From Dehalococcoidia bacterium (GTDB lineage Bacteria > Chloroflexota > Dehalococcoidia > Dehalococcoidales > E44-bin46): DNA of 24,124 nucleotides. The stretch is taken from contig CP070810.1 in assembly GCA_020343755.1 (NCBI GenBank), forward strand, positions 844,182-868,305, written 5' to 3'. The stretch's first letter is position 1, and every line of letters begins with the position of its first letter. Positions 23,027 through 24,124 of this stretch are shown one piece after another. Under the pieces are notes generated by a model that did not search any database, was not told the DNA's origin, and saw only the letters and a list, made by a program, of their open reading frames with translations. A program made the translations under genes and the position numbers.

Positions 23027-23584
23027 ATGTTGAAAAAACTGAGCGATTATAGCGGTGAATTCCTTCCCAATCTAAAACTTAGCAATTTCTCCCCCGATAC
23101 CCTTGCCGAGTTATTAAAACTATACGCCAAACTATATATAGCCATGGATGGAATCTGGTATCTTACCCTGAAAGAAAGAGTGGGCGACAAAGAAGCTTTA
23201 GCCTGCGATATACAAGTCTGGGAACGCAATTGTAAATATGAAATGGCGAGGATTAAGAGGCAACTAAAAATCCGAGGAAATGATATCATTGCTCTTATGA
23301 AAGCTTTCCAGCTCTGCCCCTGGTGCCTGCTGATGAAATTTGACATAGAAATTAGGAATAAAAATAGCGCCCTATATACGGTTACCTATTGCCCCACCCT
23401 AGATGCCCTAGAGGCGGAGGGTGGGGGGAGAGAAGAGGAAATTTGCAACTTGGTTGAACCTAGAATTATGAAAGCTTATGCCTCTGCCATCAACCCTGAT
23501 ATAGAGGTAAAGTGCCTTAAATCGCCCCCGAGAAAGAGCCGGGACGAAATTTGCTGTCAATGGGAATTTAGCCTAGGCAGCTAG
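23027..23584 (+). CDS. Cysteine-rich protein, DUF6125-like
   Basis: About 185 residues, resembling the DUF6125 group; I hold this family name with moderate confidence and know no proven function. A helical N-terminal part ('ELLKLYAKLYIAMDGIWYL') is followed by a cysteine-rich half: Cys97-Pro-Trp-Cys100, TYCPTL, CNLVE, CLKS and a C-terminal CCQWEF. The cysteines could bind a metal or cofactor. No signal peptide. The open frame reaches back to TTG 22982, but that is the -35 box, so the start must be ATG 23027 (AAAGGAGG only two bases away) or TTG 23030 (better spacing). It has its own copy of the promoter block shared with the following LarA-like gene. Confidence 0.8.
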   Translation: MLKKLSDYSGEFLPNLKLSNFSPDTLAELLKLYAKLYIAMDGIWYLTLKERVGDKEALACDIQVWERNCKYEMARIKRQLKIRGNDIIALMKAFQLCPWCLLMKFDIEIRNKNSALYTVTYCPTLDALEAEGGGREEEICNLVEPRIMKAYASAINPDIEVKCLKSPPRKSRDEICCQWEFSLGS

Positions 23585-23607
23585 AAGTAATCTCACCGTT
23601 AGCGGTC

Positions 23608-23645
23608 TTGACAGCTAGTTAGCCACGGGCTTTAATATAACCACA
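23608..23645 (+). promoter_or_regulatory. Promoter/operator block, copy 2 (upstream of the LarA-like gene)
   Basis: TTGACA (23608-23613), exactly 17 bases, TTTAAT (23631-23636, five of six consensus bases). The spacer carries AGCC-ACG-GGCT (23621-23631) and the block ends in ATAACCACA (23637-23645). Compared with copy 1 the gap before ATAACCACA is five bases, not three. Predicted start is near 23643, with GGGAGGT (23657-23663) nine bases before the ATG. Confidence 0.78.
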
Positions 23646-23671
23646 GTAATTGAGATGGGAGGTCCTAGCTA

Positions 23672-24124
23672 ATGTCAGCAAGCGTTTTCAGGATACCCTA
23701 CGGAGATAGTACTATTGGGGCAGAGCTACCCGAGAGAACCAGAGTCATACGGCAAACCAACAAACCACTTCCGGCTCTCACTGACCCGGCTCAGGCGGTT
23801 CGTGATGCCCTAAACTCACCGATTGCCCATGACCCTTTATCCAAGCTAGTGAGCCCCAAATCCAAGGTTACCATTGCCTTTGATGACCCCATCGGTTATG
23901 TCCCTCAAGAAAAGATGCCTGGTTTTCGTGAAGTAACCATCAAGGTGCTGCTGGAGGAGCTGGATAAGCTTGGCGTAGACCGTTACAATATCCGCCTGGT
24001 TTGTGCTGGCGGGCTGCACCGGATGTGGACTCTAATGGAGCTAGCCACCATATTAGGCGATGAGCTAGCTAGCCGAACCAGCTTAAGCAGATTGTTCAAT
24101 TTTGATGCCGAGGATAAAGACGAC
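23672..24124 (+). CDS. LarA-family (DUF2088) protein, lactate racemase homologue; cut by the window end
   Basis: The first 151 residues of a LarA-type protein; the frame is open to the last base. It opens 'FRIPYGDSTIGAELPE', typical of the DUF2088 domain, and carries 'VCAGGLHRMWTLMELATILG' with His116 at the place of a catalytic His (His108 in Lactobacillus plantarum LarA). LarA uses a nickel-pincer nucleotide to racemise alpha-hydroxy acids by hydride transfer. The usual DxTRP substrate loop is replaced by 'FDDPIGYVP' (Asp71-Asp72 onward), so the substrate-binding Arg is not at its normal place and the substrate is probably not lactate. Further catalytic residues lie beyond the window. The ATG has GGGAGGT nine bases upstream and its own promoter. 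Confidence 0.85.
   Translation, partial: MSASVFRIPYGDSTIGAELPERTRVIRQTNKPLPALTDPAQAVRDALNSPIAHDPLSKLVSPKSKVTIAFDDPIGYVPQEKMPGFREVTIKVLLEELDKLGVDRYNIRLVCAGGLHRMWTLMELATILGDELASRTSLSRLFNFDAEDKDD

Overview
The window reads as a bacterial chromosome segment, most likely from the Chloroflexota, probably class Dehalococcoidia. This is an inference from gene content, gene order (pps-dgt-dnaG-rpoD), moderate G+C judged by eye, and short palindromic intergenic repeats of a kind I associate with that group. No rRNA or species marker is present. It is mostly core genome: dense, short-spaced operons, many start/stop overlaps, no phage, transposase or CRISPR array.

Layout. (1) 1-373: tRNA-Ser(UGA) with its -10 box, then a gene-free stretch of hairpin-forming repeats. 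(2) 374-5702, minus strand: a leftward operon nfi (endonuclease V) - prfB (release factor 2, expressed through a programmed +1 frameshift) - secreted HExxH metallopeptidase - radC - peptide-type ABC solute-binding lipoprotein. The last four genes are spaced or overlapped within about 20 bp. (3) 5703-5798: back-to-back sigma-A-type promoters; the one for nfi predicts a leaderless mRNA. (4) 5799-6892, plus: rpsP - khpA - rimM (ribosome biogenesis). (5) 6908-9190, minus: a CPA2-type cation/proton antiporter, and an upstream two-gene operon of a bifunctional-nuclease-domain protein plus an unrecognised zinc-ribbon protein, separated by a strong hairpin terminator. (6) 9401-16018, plus: phosphoenolpyruvate synthase - dGTPase-like HD hydrolase - primase DnaG - primary sigma factor RpoD, each junction 6 bp or less or overlapping; this is a variant of the macromolecular synthesis operon. 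DnaG carries a 32-residue GC-rich insertion in its TOPRIM domain. (7) 16019-16311: a gene-free stretch holding a roughly 190-bp MITE-like element with imperfect terminal inverted repeats. (8) 16312-18882, plus: Rad50/SbcC-like ATPase with a zinc hook, without an SbcD gene nearby. (9) 18915-22860, minus: uvrA - HD-domain hydrolase - universal stress protein. (10) 22861-24124, plus: a cysteine-rich DUF6125-like protein and the start of a LarA (DUF2088) homologue cut by the window end. These two neighbours each carry their own copy of a nearly identical promoter/operator block.

Themes: DNA repair and genome maintenance (nfi, radC, sbcC-like, uvrA, dgt, dnaG), translation (prfB, rpsP, khpA, rimM, tRNA-Ser) and transcription initiation (rpoD). 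The parts most worth a second look are the duplicated promoter block before the DUF6125-like/LarA-like pair, the DnaG insertion, the MITE-like repeat, and the prfB recoding site with its weak internal Shine-Dalgarno. I do not see a convincing undescribed defence or mobile system here; the LarA-like pair is the best candidate for uncharacterised biology.
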